This document shows, in pieces, positions 1 to 8,520 of a stretch of 64,000 bases of DNA. The translations under genes and the position numbers were made by a program. The notes under the pieces were generated by a model. It saw only the letters and a program-made list of their open reading frames with translations, was not told where the DNA came from and searched no databases. Source of the stretch: Lysobacterales bacterium (GTDB taxonomy: Bacteria; Pseudomonadota; Gammaproteobacteria; Xanthomonadales; Rhodanobacteraceae). Every line of letters begins with the position of its first letter. The stretch's first letter is position 1. The DNA is taken from positions 248,001 through 312,000 of the forward strand of contig JAFKNA010000004.1 of assembly GCA_017305135.1 (NCBI GenBank), in the 5' to 3' direction.

Positions 1-350
1 GAGGCGTTGATGTTCTTGCGGTTGAAGGCTTCGGACGCCGCGGTGAACACCGCGATCTCCTCGACCCCGACCGCGCGCGCGCGCTCGTAGCCCTGCAGGT
101 TCGGCACCAGCACCGGATAGGTGACGCCGGGCCGCCGCGTGATGCCGGCGTACACCTCGGCCGCGTCCGCGAGCTGCGGGATCCACTGCGGGCTGACGAA
201 GCTGGTTGCCTCGATCGTGCGCAGGCCAGTGGCCGAGAGGCGGTCGATCAGCTCGATCTTGGTGGCGCTCGGAATGATCGCCTTCTCGTTCTGCAGGCCA
301 TCGCGCGCGCCGACCTCGACGATGCGCACGCTGCCGGGCAGGGCGCTCAT
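1..350 (-). CDS. liuE: Hydroxymethylglutaryl-CoA lyase, N-terminal part (cut by window edge)
   Basis: Cleaves 3-hydroxy-3-methylglutaryl-CoA to acetoacetate and acetyl-CoA, the last step of leucine degradation. The translation begins MSALPGSVRIVEVGARDG and continues LQNEKAIIPSATKIELIDRL. The V-G-x-R-D-G-L-Q-N-E block is the signature of the HMG-CoA lyase TIM-barrel family and carries the metal-binding aspartate. A later segment, TIEATSFVSP, is also typical. About 116 residues are present out of roughly 300 in the family; the rest lies beyond position 1. The ATG overlaps the stop codon of the upstream carboxylase gene as ATGA, so the two genes are translationally coupled. The family call is firm. 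The symbol liuE rests on the operon context. Confidence 0.93.
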   Translation of the reverse strand, partial: MSALPGSVRIVEVGARDGLQNEKAIIPSATKIELIDRLSATGLRTIEATSFVSPQWIPQLADAAEVYAGITRRPGVTYPVLVPNLQGYERARAVGVEEIAVFTAASEAFNRKNINA

Positions 351-2350
351 GACGCCGGCTCCAGTTCCACCAGCACGGCATCGGCTTCGACGAAATCCCC
401 GGCGGCGGCATCGAGCCGGGCAATGCGGCCGGCACGCGGCGCCTTGAGGCTGAGTTCCATCTTCATGGCCTCCATGACGAGCAGTTCCTGGCCTTCCTCG
501 ATGCTGTCGCCGGCGGCGACCTTGACCAGCACGATGCGCCCCGGCATCGGCGCCAGCACGCGGTCGCCCGAACCCGCCGCTTCGCTTTCCCAGATGAACG
601 CCGGCGCGTGGCCGAAGGCGTGGCGGCGGCCGCCATCGTGCACGATCACCCGCTCCGGAGTCGCCATCGCCCGCCAGCGTCGCGTGATGCCGTCGAAACG
701 GGCGCCGAGCCAGCTGCCGTCGAAGTGCGCGCCCGAGACATCGCAGTCGATTTCGCCGAAGCGCAGCCGGTAATCGCCGCGTGCGCCAAAGGCCGACACC
801 TCGATCCGTCCGCCGCGACCGACGAGCGCGATCAGGCGCCGACCGGGATGGCCGAGCCGCCAGCCGTCGGCGGCGGACCAGGGTGAATGCGGATCGGTGC
901 GATTCTGCCCGGAGGCGTGTGCGGCAGCTTCCTGGTCGAGCAGCGTCAGCACCGTGGCCGCGAACACCGCTTCGCTGTCGTCGCCGTCGCTGCCGCCGGT
1001 GAACTCGTCCAGGTGCCGATCGAGGTAGCCGGTGTCGATGCGGCCTTCGACCACCGCCGGGTGGCGCACCAGGCGCTCCAGGAACTCGACGTTGGATTTC
1101 GGCCCGACCACTTCGGTCTGCGCCAGCGCCTCGCGCATGCGCGCCAGCGCCATCTCCCGGTTCGCGTCCCAGGCGATGATCTTGGCGATCATCGGGTCGT
1201 AGAAGATGGTCACGGTGTCGCCTTCGACCACGCCCGAATCGACGCGCACGTGCGGCGAGGGTGCGGGCAGGCGCAGCCGCTCCAGCCTGCCGGAGCCCGG
1301 CAGGAAGCCCTGTTCGGGATCCTCGGCGTAGAGGCGCAGTTCGATGGCGTGGCCGTGTTGCGGCACGCCGGCCTTGAGCGATTCCGGCAGGGGCTCGCCG
1401 GACGCGACGCGCAGTTGCAGCTCGACCAGGTCGAGGCCCAGCACCATTTCCGTAACCGGGTGCTCGACCTGCAGGCGGGTGTTGATCTCCATGAAATGGA
1501 AGTCGCCCCCGGCGCCGACGATGAACTCCACCGTGCCCGCGTTGCCGTAGTCGAGCGCCTTGCCGGCCGCGATCGCCGCTGCGCCCATGCGCGCGCGCAG
1601 CTCCGGCGTCAGGAACGGCGAGGGCGTTTCCTCCAGCACCTTCTGGTAGCGGCGCTGCGCCGAGCATTCGCGCTCGTTGAGATGCACCACCGTGCCGTGG
1701 CTGTCGCCGAAGATCTGGAATTCGATGTGGCGCGGATGCTCGATGTAGCGTTCCAGCAGTACGCGGTCGCGGCCGAAGGCGTTCTTCGCCTCGCGCTGGC
1801 AGCTCTCCAGGCTCGCCGCGAACTCGTCCGCGCCGCGCACGATGCGCATGCCCTTGCCGCCACCGCCATAGGCGGCCTTGATCATCAGCGGGAAACCGAT
1901 GCGCTCGGCTTCGCGCGCGAGGTGCGCCGGGTCCTGGTCCTCACCGGTGTAGCCGGGCACCACCGGCACGCCGCGCGAGGCCATCAGTTCCTTGGCGCCT
2001 GCCTTTGAGCCCATGCGCCGCATGGAGTCGCCCGATGGGCCGATGAAGACCAGGCCGGCCGCGGCCACCGCATCGGCGAAGTCGGCGTTCTCGGACAGGA
2101 AGCCGTAGCCGGGATGGATGGCTTCCGCACCGCTCGCCAGCGCCGCCTCGATGATGGCGTCGCCGCGCAGGTAGGAGTCGGCCGGTCGTGGTCCGCCGAT
2201 CGGGTAGGCGACATCGGCCTGGCGCACGTGCTGCGCGTCGGCGTCCGCTTCGGAATACACGGCCACCGCCGCGATACCGAGCCGGCGGCAGCTGCGGATC
2301 ACGCGGCAGGCGATTTCACCGCGGTTGGCGATCAGGATTCTCTTGAACAT
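347..2350 (-). CDS. liuD: 3-methylcrotonyl-CoA carboxylase, biotin-containing alpha subunit
   Basis: ATP-dependent biotin carboxylase plus biotin carrier subunit of an acyl-CoA carboxylase. The start at 2350 gives MFKRILIANRGEIACRVI, the standard N-terminus of the family; the reading frame extends ten codons further but those residues do not fit. The biotin carboxylase domain spans about residues 1-450, with the glycine-rich ATP loop KAAYGGGGKGMRIV and the EINTRLQVEHPVTE motif. The biotinyl domain is at the C-terminus, with EAMKM placing the biotinylated lysine at about residue 630 of 667. The gene lies between a methylglutaconyl-CoA hydratase and HMG-CoA lyase, which points to methylcrotonyl-CoA as substrate rather than acetyl- or propionyl-CoA. 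The partner beta subunit (liuB) is not in this window. Its stop overlaps the next start (ATGA). Confidence 0.92.
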   Translation of the reverse strand: MFKRILIANRGEIACRVIRSCRRLGIAAVAVYSEADADAQHVRQADVAYPIGGPRPADSYLRGDAIIEAALASGAEAIHPGYGFLSENADFADAVAAAGLVFIGPSGDSMRRMGSKAGAKELMASRGVPVVPGYTGEDQDPAHLAREAERIGFPLMIKAAYGGGGKGMRIVRGADEFAASLESCQREAKNAFGRDRVLLERYIEHPRHIEFQIFGDSHGTVVHLNERECSAQRRYQKVLEETPSPFLTPELRARMGAAAIAAGKALDYGNAGTVEFIVGAGGDFHFMEINTRLQVEHPVTEMVLGLDLVELQLRVASGEPLPESLKAGVPQHGHAIELRLYAEDPEQGFLPGSGRLERLRLPAPSPHVRVDSGVVEGDTVTIFYDPMIAKIIAWDANREMALARMREALAQTEVVGPKSNVEFLERLVRHPAVVEGRIDTGYLDRHLDEFTGGSDGDDSEAVFAATVLTLLDQEAAAHASGQNRTDPHSPWSAADGWRLGHPGRRLIALVGRGGRIEVSAFGARGDYRLRFGEIDCDVSGAHFDGSWLGARFDGITRRWRAMATPERVIVHDGGRRHAFGHAPAFIWESEAAGSGDRVLAPMPGRIVLVKVAAGDSIEEGQELLVMEAMKMELSLKAPRAGRIARLDAAAGDFVEADAVLVELEPAS

Positions 2351-2414
2351 GCTCGTGCGTCGCATCTGCGTTGGCGTCATTGTGCACCGGAGGGACGGAA
2401 CCGCAGCCGGCCGG

Positions 2415-3206
2415 TCAGTTCGCGACCCAGTCCGGCGCGCGCTTGTCGAGGAAGGCGGCGATGCCGCGCTGGCCTTCGTCGGACACGCGCAGGCGCGCGA
2501 TCAGCGCGGCGTTGCACGCATCGATGGCCTCCGCGGACTCGGGTGCCTGGCCGGCCGTGCGCAGCGCCAGCTGCTTGGCTTCGGCCTGCGCCAGCGGGCC
2601 GCCCTTGGCGAGGAAATGCAGCGCCCGCTGCACGGCCTCGTCGAGCCCGGCCGGGGCGACGCATTCGTGCAACAGGCCGATGCGCGTAGCCGCGGCCGCA
2701 TCGAACACCTCGCCGCTGGTGAACAGGCGCCGCGCATGGCGCCCGCCGATCGCGCCGACCACGTAGGGCGAGATAACGGCCGGCACCAGGCCGAGCTTGA
2801 CCTCGCTCAGGGCGAACCTGGCGCCTTCTACGCCGATCGCGAGATCGCAGCAGGCGACCAGCCCGACGCCGCCGCCGTAGGCCGAGCCGTTGACCCGGGC
2901 AATGGTCGGCTTGGGCAGGAAGTTGAGGATGCGCATCAACGCCGCCAGGCGCAGCGAGTCGGCCTGGTTGTCCGCCTCCGAGGCCGCGGCCATGCCGCGC
3001 ATCCAGTTGAGGTCGGCGCCGGCCGAGAACGAAGCGCCGGCGCCGGTCAGCACCACCGCGCGCACGGACGGGTCCGCGCCGCAGGATTCCAGCGCCGCGG
3101 TGAGTTCGGCAATCAAGGCGTCGTCGAAGGCGTTGTGGACCTGCGGCCGGTTCAGCGTGAGGGTGGCGACGCGGCCCTCGATGGCGACGATGACGGACTC
3201 GCTCAT
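2415..3206 (-). CDS. liuC: Enoyl-CoA hydratase/isomerase family, probable methylglutaconyl-CoA hydratase
   Basis: Crotonase-fold enzyme of 263 residues, the usual family length. It starts MSESVIVAIEGRVATLTLNR. The oxyanion-hole segment GAGASFSAGADLNWM and the glycine-rich helix NGSAYGGGVGLVACCDLAI are clear. The segment FALSEVKLGLVPAVISPYVV resembles methylglutaconyl-CoA hydratases. The start at 3206 was chosen because the upstream extension of the frame has no homologous look and would overlap hutG. It is the first gene of a minus-strand run followed by the carboxylase alpha subunit (64-nt gap) and HMG-CoA lyase, so conversion of 3-methylglutaconyl-CoA to HMG-CoA is the likely role. A general crotonase activity cannot be excluded from sequence alone. 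Confidence 0.9.
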   Translation of the reverse strand: MSESVIVAIEGRVATLTLNRPQVHNAFDDALIAELTAALESCGADPSVRAVVLTGAGASFSAGADLNWMRGMAAASEADNQADSLRLAALMRILNFLPKPTIARVNGSAYGGGVGLVACCDLAIGVEGARFALSEVKLGLVPAVISPYVVGAIGGRHARRLFTSGEVFDAAAATRIGLLHECVAPAGLDEAVQRALHFLAKGGPLAQAEAKQLALRTAGQAPESAEAIDACNAALIARLRVSDEGQRGIAAFLDKRAPDWVAN

Positions 3207-3311
3207 GCTGCAGGGCCTCCGGCGGGCAAACCGGCATGATAGCCGAGCGCGGCCCGCGGGCGCCGCGGGCGATCGGCGGGCGCGATCCGGCGCGCCATGT
3301 AGACTTGCCCG

Positions 3312-4085
3312 ATGGATACGTACTCCCTGCATCGCGGCAGTGCGCCGCTGCTGGTCAGCCTGCCGCACGACGGCACGCATGTTCCCGATGACATCGCCGC
3401 CCGCCTGGCGCCGTCGGCGCGGCGCGTGCCGGATACCGACTGGCACGTCGCGCGGCTCTACGAGTTCGCCCGCGAGCTCGGCGCCTCGATCGTCGTGCCG
3501 CTCCATTCGCGCTACGTCGTCGACCTCAACCGGCCTGCCGACAATGCCTCGCTGTATCCCGGCCAGAACACGACTGGCCTCTGCCCCGTCGTGCAGTTCA
3601 GTGGCGAGCCGGTGTACCTCGCCGGCGAGGAACCCGCCGAGGAGGAGATCGCCGCGCGCGTGGAGCGCTACTGGCGCCCTTTTCACGAGGCGCTGGCCGG
3701 CGAACTCGAGCGCCTGCGCGAGGAGCACGGGCGCGCCGTGCTGTGGGAAGGCCATTCCATCCGCAGCGTACTGCCATTCCTGTTCGAGGGGCGCCTGCCG
3801 GACTTCAACCTCGGCACCAATGGCGGCGCGAGCTGCTCGCGCGGGCTGCAGGATCGCCTGGTCGCCGTGATGGCGGAGCAGGCGGAGTACACGCACGTGG
3901 TCAACGGGCGCTTCAAGGGCGGCTACATCACGCGCCATCACGGTCGGCCGGAGCAGGGCGTCGAAGCCGTGCAGCTCGAACTCGCGCAATGCAACTACAT
4001 GGACGAGGACAGCTTCGCCTGGCTGCCCGAGCGCGCCGAACGCCTGCAGCAGGTGGTCCTCCAGCTGCTGGAATGTTGCCTGTAG
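3312..4085 (+). CDS. hutG: N-formylglutamate deformylase (histidine degradation)
   Basis: Hydrolyses N-formylglutamate to glutamate and formate, the end of the five-step histidine pathway. The 257-residue protein begins MDTYSLHRGSAPLLVSLPHD and matches the N-formylglutamate amidohydrolase family throughout: SLPHDGTHVP near the N-terminus, VVDLNRPADNASLYPG around residue 75, LWEGHSIRSVLPFLFEG around 145 and VNGRFKGGYITRHHG around 200. The histidines and glutamates of the putative metal site are retained. It is divergent from liuC, with 105 nt between the starts. The urocanate hydratase gene follows 1.1 kb downstream on the same strand, but a cysteine dioxygenase on the other strand lies between, so the hut genes are not a simple operon here. 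hutH and hutI are not present. Confidence 0.93.
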   Translation: MDTYSLHRGSAPLLVSLPHDGTHVPDDIAARLAPSARRVPDTDWHVARLYEFARELGASIVVPLHSRYVVDLNRPADNASLYPGQNTTGLCPVVQFSGEPVYLAGEEPAEEEIAARVERYWRPFHEALAGELERLREEHGRAVLWEGHSIRSVLPFLFEGRLPDFNLGTNGGASCSRGLQDRLVAVMAEQAEYTHVVNGRFKGGYITRHHGRPEQGVEAVQLELAQCNYMDEDSFAWLPERAERLQQVVLQLLECCL

Positions 4086-4120
4086 CCTGGCTGGATCGCA
4101 GCGGAAACCGGCCTTGCCTC

Positions 4121-4236
4121 CGTAGCCCGGATGGAGCGCAGCGCAATCCGGGATTGCTCTCTTGGCGCGCGCTCCGATCCCGGGCCGGAAGGGCAGTCCC
4201 GGATTCCCGCCGCTGCGCGGCTTCATCCGGGCTACG
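4121..4236. repeat. Imperfect inverted repeat of the CGTAGCCCGGATG type
   Basis: The gap 4086-4402 holds no gene. It contains an inverted pair: an arm at 4121-4153 starting CGTAGCCCGGATGGAGCGCA and an arm at 4197-4236 ending CTTCATCCGGGCTACG. A degenerate third copy begins at 4083, just after the hutG stop. Units of this kind are common dispersed intergenic repeats in pseudomonads and xanthomonads. The long stem could fold in RNA between the convergent hutG and cysteine dioxygenase genes. Confidence 0.75.
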
Positions 4237-4303
4237 ATACTTTCCCCACACAGGCGCCTGGAAGGCGTCCGGGGAGATCCGGGCAGCGTCCGCTCTTGAC
4301 GTC

Positions 4304-4332
4304 ATCCCGGCGAAAGCCGGGATCCATTTTTT
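4304..4332 (+). terminator. Hairpin plus T-run between convergent hutG and cysteine dioxygenase genes
   Basis: ATCCCGG (4304-4310) and CCGGGAT (4317-4323) form a perfect 7-bp stem with a CGAAAG loop. CCA and six T residues (4327-4332) follow, giving a reasonable intrinsic terminator for hutG. The unit also belongs to the widespread CCCGGCGAAAGCCGGG intergenic repeat family. A reverse-orientation relative lies at 63919-63938. Confidence 0.6.
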
Positions 4333-4402
4333 GCTTTCGCGCAACACCATGCGACCCGGATGGTCCCGGGCTTCGCCGAACGACGGCTTGGCCGGACCCT
4401 TC

Positions 4403-4999
4403 CTAGATCGCCGCGATGGGCAGGTGGCCGATGCTGCCGTCGATCCGCGCTGGAACGCGTTCGATCGCGAAGCGGCTGGGAGCGGTTTCGGTGTAGGTGC
4501 GATGATGGTCGAGGATGCCGCCGTACACGTGCAGGGTCACGGCCGGGCGGCGCGGGGACGGATTGGCGCAGCGATGTGCGTGGCTGCCGCCGCCGTGGAA
4601 GGCGCAGGATTCGCCCTCCTGCAGCACGCTCGAGCCGGTGAAGCGCGGTTCGCCCGAACGGGTATCGATCTCGAAATCGTCCACCGTCAACGCGCCCTGG
4701 AGCACCAGCTCGATGCCCCACAGGCCGGCATGATCGTGGATCGCGGTGGAGTGGCGCGCCGGCCACACCATGATGAGGCCCGTGTAATGGCCCTCGGCGT
4801 CGCGGCCGAACAGCCAGCGCGTGAACTCGCGCGGATGGGCGTCGCACACGGCGCGGATCGCGCGGCGGTCCCGGGTCGAGTACCAGGCCGACTCGCGGAT
4901 TCCCTGCTGCAGGTGCTCGAGGCACAATTCCGTCGCGCCGAGATGCTCGCCGAGCCAGGCCCGCACGCTGCGCGTCACATCGAGTTCCGTCGCCAACAT
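4403..4999 (-). CDS. Cysteine dioxygenase type I (cupin)
   Basis: Iron-dependent dioxygenase that oxidises cysteine to cysteine sulfinate in the cytoplasm. The 198-residue protein starts MLATELDVTRSVRAWLGEHL at 4999; the same frame stays open far upstream, but only this part matches the family. Iron ligands are visible in AIHDHAGLWGIEL (two histidines) and in GGSHAHRCANPS (third histidine). Where the mammalian enzyme has the cysteine of its Cys-Tyr crosslink, this protein has glycine (LWG), as is usual in bacterial members. It is convergent with hutG and divergent from hutU. A related 3-mercaptopropionate dioxygenase activity is possible and cannot be separated by eye. Confidence 0.87.
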   Translation of the reverse strand: MLATELDVTRSVRAWLGEHLGATELCLEHLQQGIRESAWYSTRDRRAIRAVCDAHPREFTRWLFGRDAEGHYTGLIMVWPARHSTAIHDHAGLWGIELVLQGALTVDDFEIDTRSGEPRFTGSSVLQEGESCAFHGGGSHAHRCANPSPRRPAVTLHVYGGILDHHRTYTETAPSRFAIERVPARIDGSIGHLPIAAI

Positions 5000-5152
5000 T
5001 GCAGGTTCTCCCGGCCGGCGTTCGCCTGTCGGGCACTGCAGCACAGCTCCTGTTAAGTGGCCGATAAGCGCATGTGACGGCAGCGGCGTACGAGCGCGGC
5101 GCTTAAACGAGCGCATCCTATGCGCGACCGGCGAGTGATGCGGCTGCCGACC

Positions 5153-5158
5153 TATAAT
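5153..5158 (+). promoter_or_regulatory. Candidate -10 box for hutU
   Basis: A perfect TATAAT lies 27 nt upstream of the chosen hutU ATG. This would put the transcription start near 5165 and leave a leader of about 20 nt. No good -35 hexamer is seen at the matching distance. The 186-nt gap is shared with the divergent cysteine dioxygenase gene. Confidence 0.45.
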
Positions 5159-5185
5159 CCGGCCCCTGTCCCGACGGAGCTCGCG

Positions 5186-6856
5186 ATGAACGCCCCCACC
5201 CGCATCGACACCACCCGCACCATCCGCGCACCGCGCGGCACGGAGCTGTCCTGCCGGAGCTGGCTGACCGAGGCGGCGTTCCGCATGCTGCAGAACAACC
5301 TCGACCCCGAGGTGGCCGAGAAGCCGTCGGAGCTCGTCGTCTACGGCGGCATCGGCCGTGCGGCGCGCAACTGGGAGTGCTTCGACGCGATCCTGCGCAC
5401 GCTGCGCGAACTCGGCGACGAGGAAACCCTGCTGGTGCAGTCGGGCAAGCCGGTCGGCGTGTTCCCGAGCCACAAGGATGCGCCGCGGGTGCTGATCGCC
5501 AATTCCAACCTGGTGCCGCATTGGGCGACCTGGGAGCACTTCAACGAGCTGGACCGCAAGGGCCTGATGATGTACGGCCAGATGACCGCCGGTTCCTGGA
5601 TCTACATCGGCAGCCAGGGCATCGTGCAGGGCACCTACGAGACCTTCGTCGAGATGGGTCGCCAGCACTACGGCGGAAGCCTGGCGGGGCGCTGGATCCT
5701 CACCGCGGGCCTTGGCGGCATGGGCGGCGCGCAGCCGCTGGCGGCCTCGCTCGCGGGCGCCAGTTCGCTCACCATCGAATGCCAGCAGGATCGCATCGAC
5801 ATGCGCCTGCGCACCCGCTACGTGGACGAGCAGGCGACCGACCTCGACGACGCGTTGGCACGCATTGCGCGCTATACCGCGGCCGGCGAGGCGAAATCCA
5901 TCGCCCTGCTCGGCAATGCCGCGGAGATCCTGCCCGAGCTCGTCCGTCGCGGCGTCCGGCCCGACGCCGTCACCGACCAGACCAGCGCGCACGACCCGGT
6001 CAACGGCTACCTCCCGGCCGGCTGGAGCGTCACTGAATGGTTCGAGCGCCGCGCCAGCGACCCGGCCGGCACCGCCAAGGCCGCCAGGGAGTCCATGCGG
6101 GTGCATGTCGAAGCGATGCTCGCCTTCAACGCGCAGGGCATTCCGACCTTCGACTACGGCAACAACATTCGCCAGATGGCGGCGGACGCGGGCTGCGCGA
6201 ACGCCTTCGCCTTCCCCGGCTTCGTGCCCGCCTACGTGCGCCCGCTGTTCTGCCGCGGCGTCGGCCCGTTCCGCTGGGTGGCGCTGTCGGGCGATCCGGA
6301 AGACATCTACAGGACCGACGCCAAGGTCAAGGAGCTGATCCCGGACGATCCGCACCTGCACCGCTGGCTCGACATGGCGCGCGAGCGCATCAGCTTCCAG
6401 GGCCTGCCTGCGCGCATCTGCTGGGTCGGCCTCGGCCAGCGCCATCGGCTCGGCCTCGCCTTCAATGAGATGGTGCGCAATGGCGAACTCAAGGCCCCGG
6501 TCGTGATCGGCCGCGACCATCTCGATTCCGGCTCCGTCGCCTCACCGAACCGCGAAACCGAAGCCATGCGGGACGGCTCGGACGCGGTCAGCGACTGGCC
6601 GCTCCTCAACGCCATGCTCAACGTTGCCGGCGGCGCGACCTGGGTGTCGCTGCACCACGGCGGCGGCGTCGGCATGGGCTACTCCCAGCACTCGGGCGTG
6701 GTCATCGTCTGCGACGGCAGCGAGGATGCCGACCGCCGCCTCGCCCGCGTGCTCTGGAACGACCCCGCCACCGGCGTCATGCGCCACGCCGACGCCGGTT
6801 ATGACATCGCAATCGAGTGCGCGAGGGAGCAGGCGTTGAAGCTGCCGATGGCGTGA
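5186..6856 (+). CDS. hutU: Urocanate hydratase
   Basis: NAD-dependent enzyme converting urocanate to imidazolonepropionate, the second step of histidine degradation. From the ATG at 5186 the protein has 556 residues, the normal length. It begins [20 protein letters not shown]; the frame opens 22 codons earlier but those residues overlap the -10 box and are not conserved. NAD-binding [14 protein letters not shown] is near residue 175. The active-site cysteine lies in [17 protein letters not shown]. The C-terminal [15 protein letters not shown] segment is also diagnostic. It works with hutG in this window, while hutH and hutI must lie elsewhere. The next 183 nt (6857-7039) hold no gene. Confidence 0.97.
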   Translation: MNAPTRIDTTRTIRAPRGTELSCRSWLTEAAFRMLQNNLDPEVAEKPSELVVYGGIGRAARNWECFDAILRTLRELGDEETLLVQSGKPVGVFPSHKDAPRVLIANSNLVPHWATWEHFNELDRKGLMMYGQMTAGSWIYIGSQGIVQGTYETFVEMGRQHYGGSLAGRWILTAGLGGMGGAQPLAASLAGASSLTIECQQDRIDMRLRTRYVDEQATDLDDALARIARYTAAGEAKSIALLGNAAEILPELVRRGVRPDAVTDQTSAHDPVNGYLPAGWSVTEWFERRASDPAGTAKAARESMRVHVEAMLAFNAQGIPTFDYGNNIRQMAADAGCANAFAFPGFVPAYVRPLFCRGVGPFRWVALSGDPEDIYRTDAKVKELIPDDPHLHRWLDMARERISFQGLPARICWVGLGQRHRLGLAFNEMVRNGELKAPVVIGRDHLDSGSVASPNRETEAMRDGSDAVSDWPLLNAMLNVAGGATWVSLHHGGGVGMGYSQHSGVVIVCDGSEDADRRLARVLWNDPATGVMRHADAGYDIAIECAREQALKLPMA

Positions 6857-6867
6857 CGGCGCTCGGT

Positions 6868-6903
6868 CTTGCAGGAGGCGTAGGAGCCTGCGTGCAGGCG
6901 ACC
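6868..6903. repeat. Dispersed TAGGAGCCTGCGTGCAGGCGACC-type intergenic repeat
   Basis: A palindromic unit (AGGAGCCTGCGTGCAGGCGAC) lies just after hutU. The same core in either orientation occurs at about 10012-10084, 49632-49714 and 57257-57336, always between genes. The gap 6857-7039 holds nothing else that can be recognised. Confidence 0.6.
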
Positions 6904-7039
6904 CAAACGTGGCCTCATGCGCGGCGAAGGTCGCGCCCAGGTGCGCTCCTGCAATCAGCATCCTGCGTGCCGGCAAACCCGGCGTCGTCCGGGTGCGACA
7001 TGGAGCCCGGCCAGCATCGATCCTGCGGCGGCCGGGCGT

Positions 7040-8488
7040 TCATCGCTGGTCGGCCCAGCCAGCATCGCGCAACACCATCAGCCGCGGCTCGGTCATGTCG
7101 GCGATGGCGGCACGGATGCCCTCGCGGCCGAAGCCGGAGCGCTTGATGCCGCCGTATGGCATGTTGTCGACGCGGAAGCTCGGGATGTCGTTGACGATCA
7201 CGCCGCCGACCTCGAGCTCGTTCCAGGCGCGCATGGCGTGGCCGAGGTCGTCGGTGAAGATGCCGGCCTGCAGGCCGTAGTCGGAGTCGTTGACGCGCGC
7301 CAGGGCTTGGTCGAAATCGTCGAAGCGCGCCAGCACCGTCACCGGGCCGAAGGCTTCGAGGCGGTTGAGCTTCGCATCGGCGGGGACGTTTTCCAGCACG
7401 GTGGCCTCGAGGCGGTTGCCGCTGCGGCCGCCGCCGGTGAGGAGCTTCGCGCCGGCCGCGGTGGCCTCGCCGATCCACTCCTCCAGGCGCTTCGCCGCCG
7501 CTTCGTCGATCAGCGGCCCGAGGAAGGTCTCGCGCTGTTTCGGATCGCCGGCCTTGAGCCCATGCGTGGCGCGCACGAAGCGCTCGCGGAGCTCGCCATA
7601 GAGCGACGCGTGCGCGAGGATGCGCTGCACCTTGATGCAGCTCTGGCCGGACTGGTAGTAGGCGCCGAAGACGAGGCGCTTGACCAGCGCCGGGAGCTTG
7701 CCGCGCTGGTCGGCATCGACGATGCAGGCGGCGTTGCCGCCCAGCTCCAGCACCACCTTCTTGCGGCCGGCGCGGGCCTTGAGCTCCCAGCCGACCTGGC
7801 CGCCGGTGAAGGAGAGGAGCTTGAGCCGCTCGTCCTCGACCAGCGGTGCGGCGACCTCGGGCGTACACGGCAGGATCGAGAAGGCGCCTTCCGGCAGCTC
7901 CGTCTCGGCCAGGATCGAACCGATGATCAGTGCGCCGACCGGCGTCTTTTCCGAAGGCTTCAGTACGAACGGGCAGCCGGCGGCGATCGCCGGCGCGACC
8001 TTGTGGGCGACCAGGTTCAGCGGGAAGTTGAACGGGGTGATGAAGGAGCAGGCGCCCACCGGCACGCGCTGCACGAATCCGCGGTAGCCCACGGCGCGTT
8101 CGGAGATCTCCAGGTTGATGAGCTCGCCGTCGATGCGCACCGCCTCGCCGGCCGCCACCCTGAAGGTGTCGATGAGGCGCGTGACCTCGCCCTCGGCGTC
8201 GCCGAGCGGCTTGCCGGCCTCGATGCAGAGCGCCAGCGCCAGCTCGTCGAAGCGCTCGCGGAAGCGTGCGACGCAGTGTTCGAGGACCGCCTGCCGGGCA
8301 TGGGGCGGCAGGCGCCGCATCGGCTTCTCGGCATCCACCGCGGCAGCGATGGCGGCGCCGATCAGGCCGGCGTCGGCGCAGGCCACGCGGGTGGCGACCT
8401 GGCCCGAGAACTTGTCGCGGACCTCGAGATCGCGATTGGCCTGCACGGGCTTGTTGGCGAGGTAGAGCGGGTATTCGGCATGCAGCAT
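7040..8488 (-). CDS. Aldehyde dehydrogenase family protein (NAD(P)+-dependent)
   Basis: Soluble 482-residue aldehyde dehydrogenase that oxidises an unidentified aldehyde to the acid. The general-base glutamate is in VVLELGGNAA and the catalytic cysteine in YYQSGQSCIKVQR. The substrate-channel segment FNFPLNLVAHKVAPAIAAG and the cofactor-site KPSEKTPVGA are both present. The C-terminal PYGGIKRSGFGREG is typical. The protein resembles the lactaldehyde/phosphonoacetaldehyde/non-phosphorylating GAPDH side of the superfamily more than betaine or succinate-semialdehyde dehydrogenases, but this is only an impression. It lies 32 nt downstream of xseA on the same strand and may be co-transcribed, with no evident functional link. 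Confidence 0.9.
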   Translation of the reverse strand: MLHAEYPLYLANKPVQANRDLEVRDKFSGQVATRVACADAGLIGAAIAAAVDAEKPMRRLPPHARQAVLEHCVARFRERFDELALALCIEAGKPLGDAEGEVTRLIDTFRVAAGEAVRIDGELINLEISERAVGYRGFVQRVPVGACSFITPFNFPLNLVAHKVAPAIAAGCPFVLKPSEKTPVGALIIGSILAETELPEGAFSILPCTPEVAAPLVEDERLKLLSFTGGQVGWELKARAGRKKVVLELGGNAACIVDADQRGKLPALVKRLVFGAYYQSGQSCIKVQRILAHASLYGELRERFVRATHGLKAGDPKQRETFLGPLIDEAAAKRLEEWIGEATAAGAKLLTGGGRSGNRLEATVLENVPADAKLNRLEAFGPVTVLARFDDFDQALARVNDSDYGLQAGIFTDDLGHAMRAWNELEVGGVIVNDIPSFRVDNMPYGGIKRSGFGREGIRAAIADMTEPRLMVLRDAGWADQR

Positions 8489-8520
8489 GATCGACTCCTT
8501 GCGTCGGCCGATCCGCCGGA

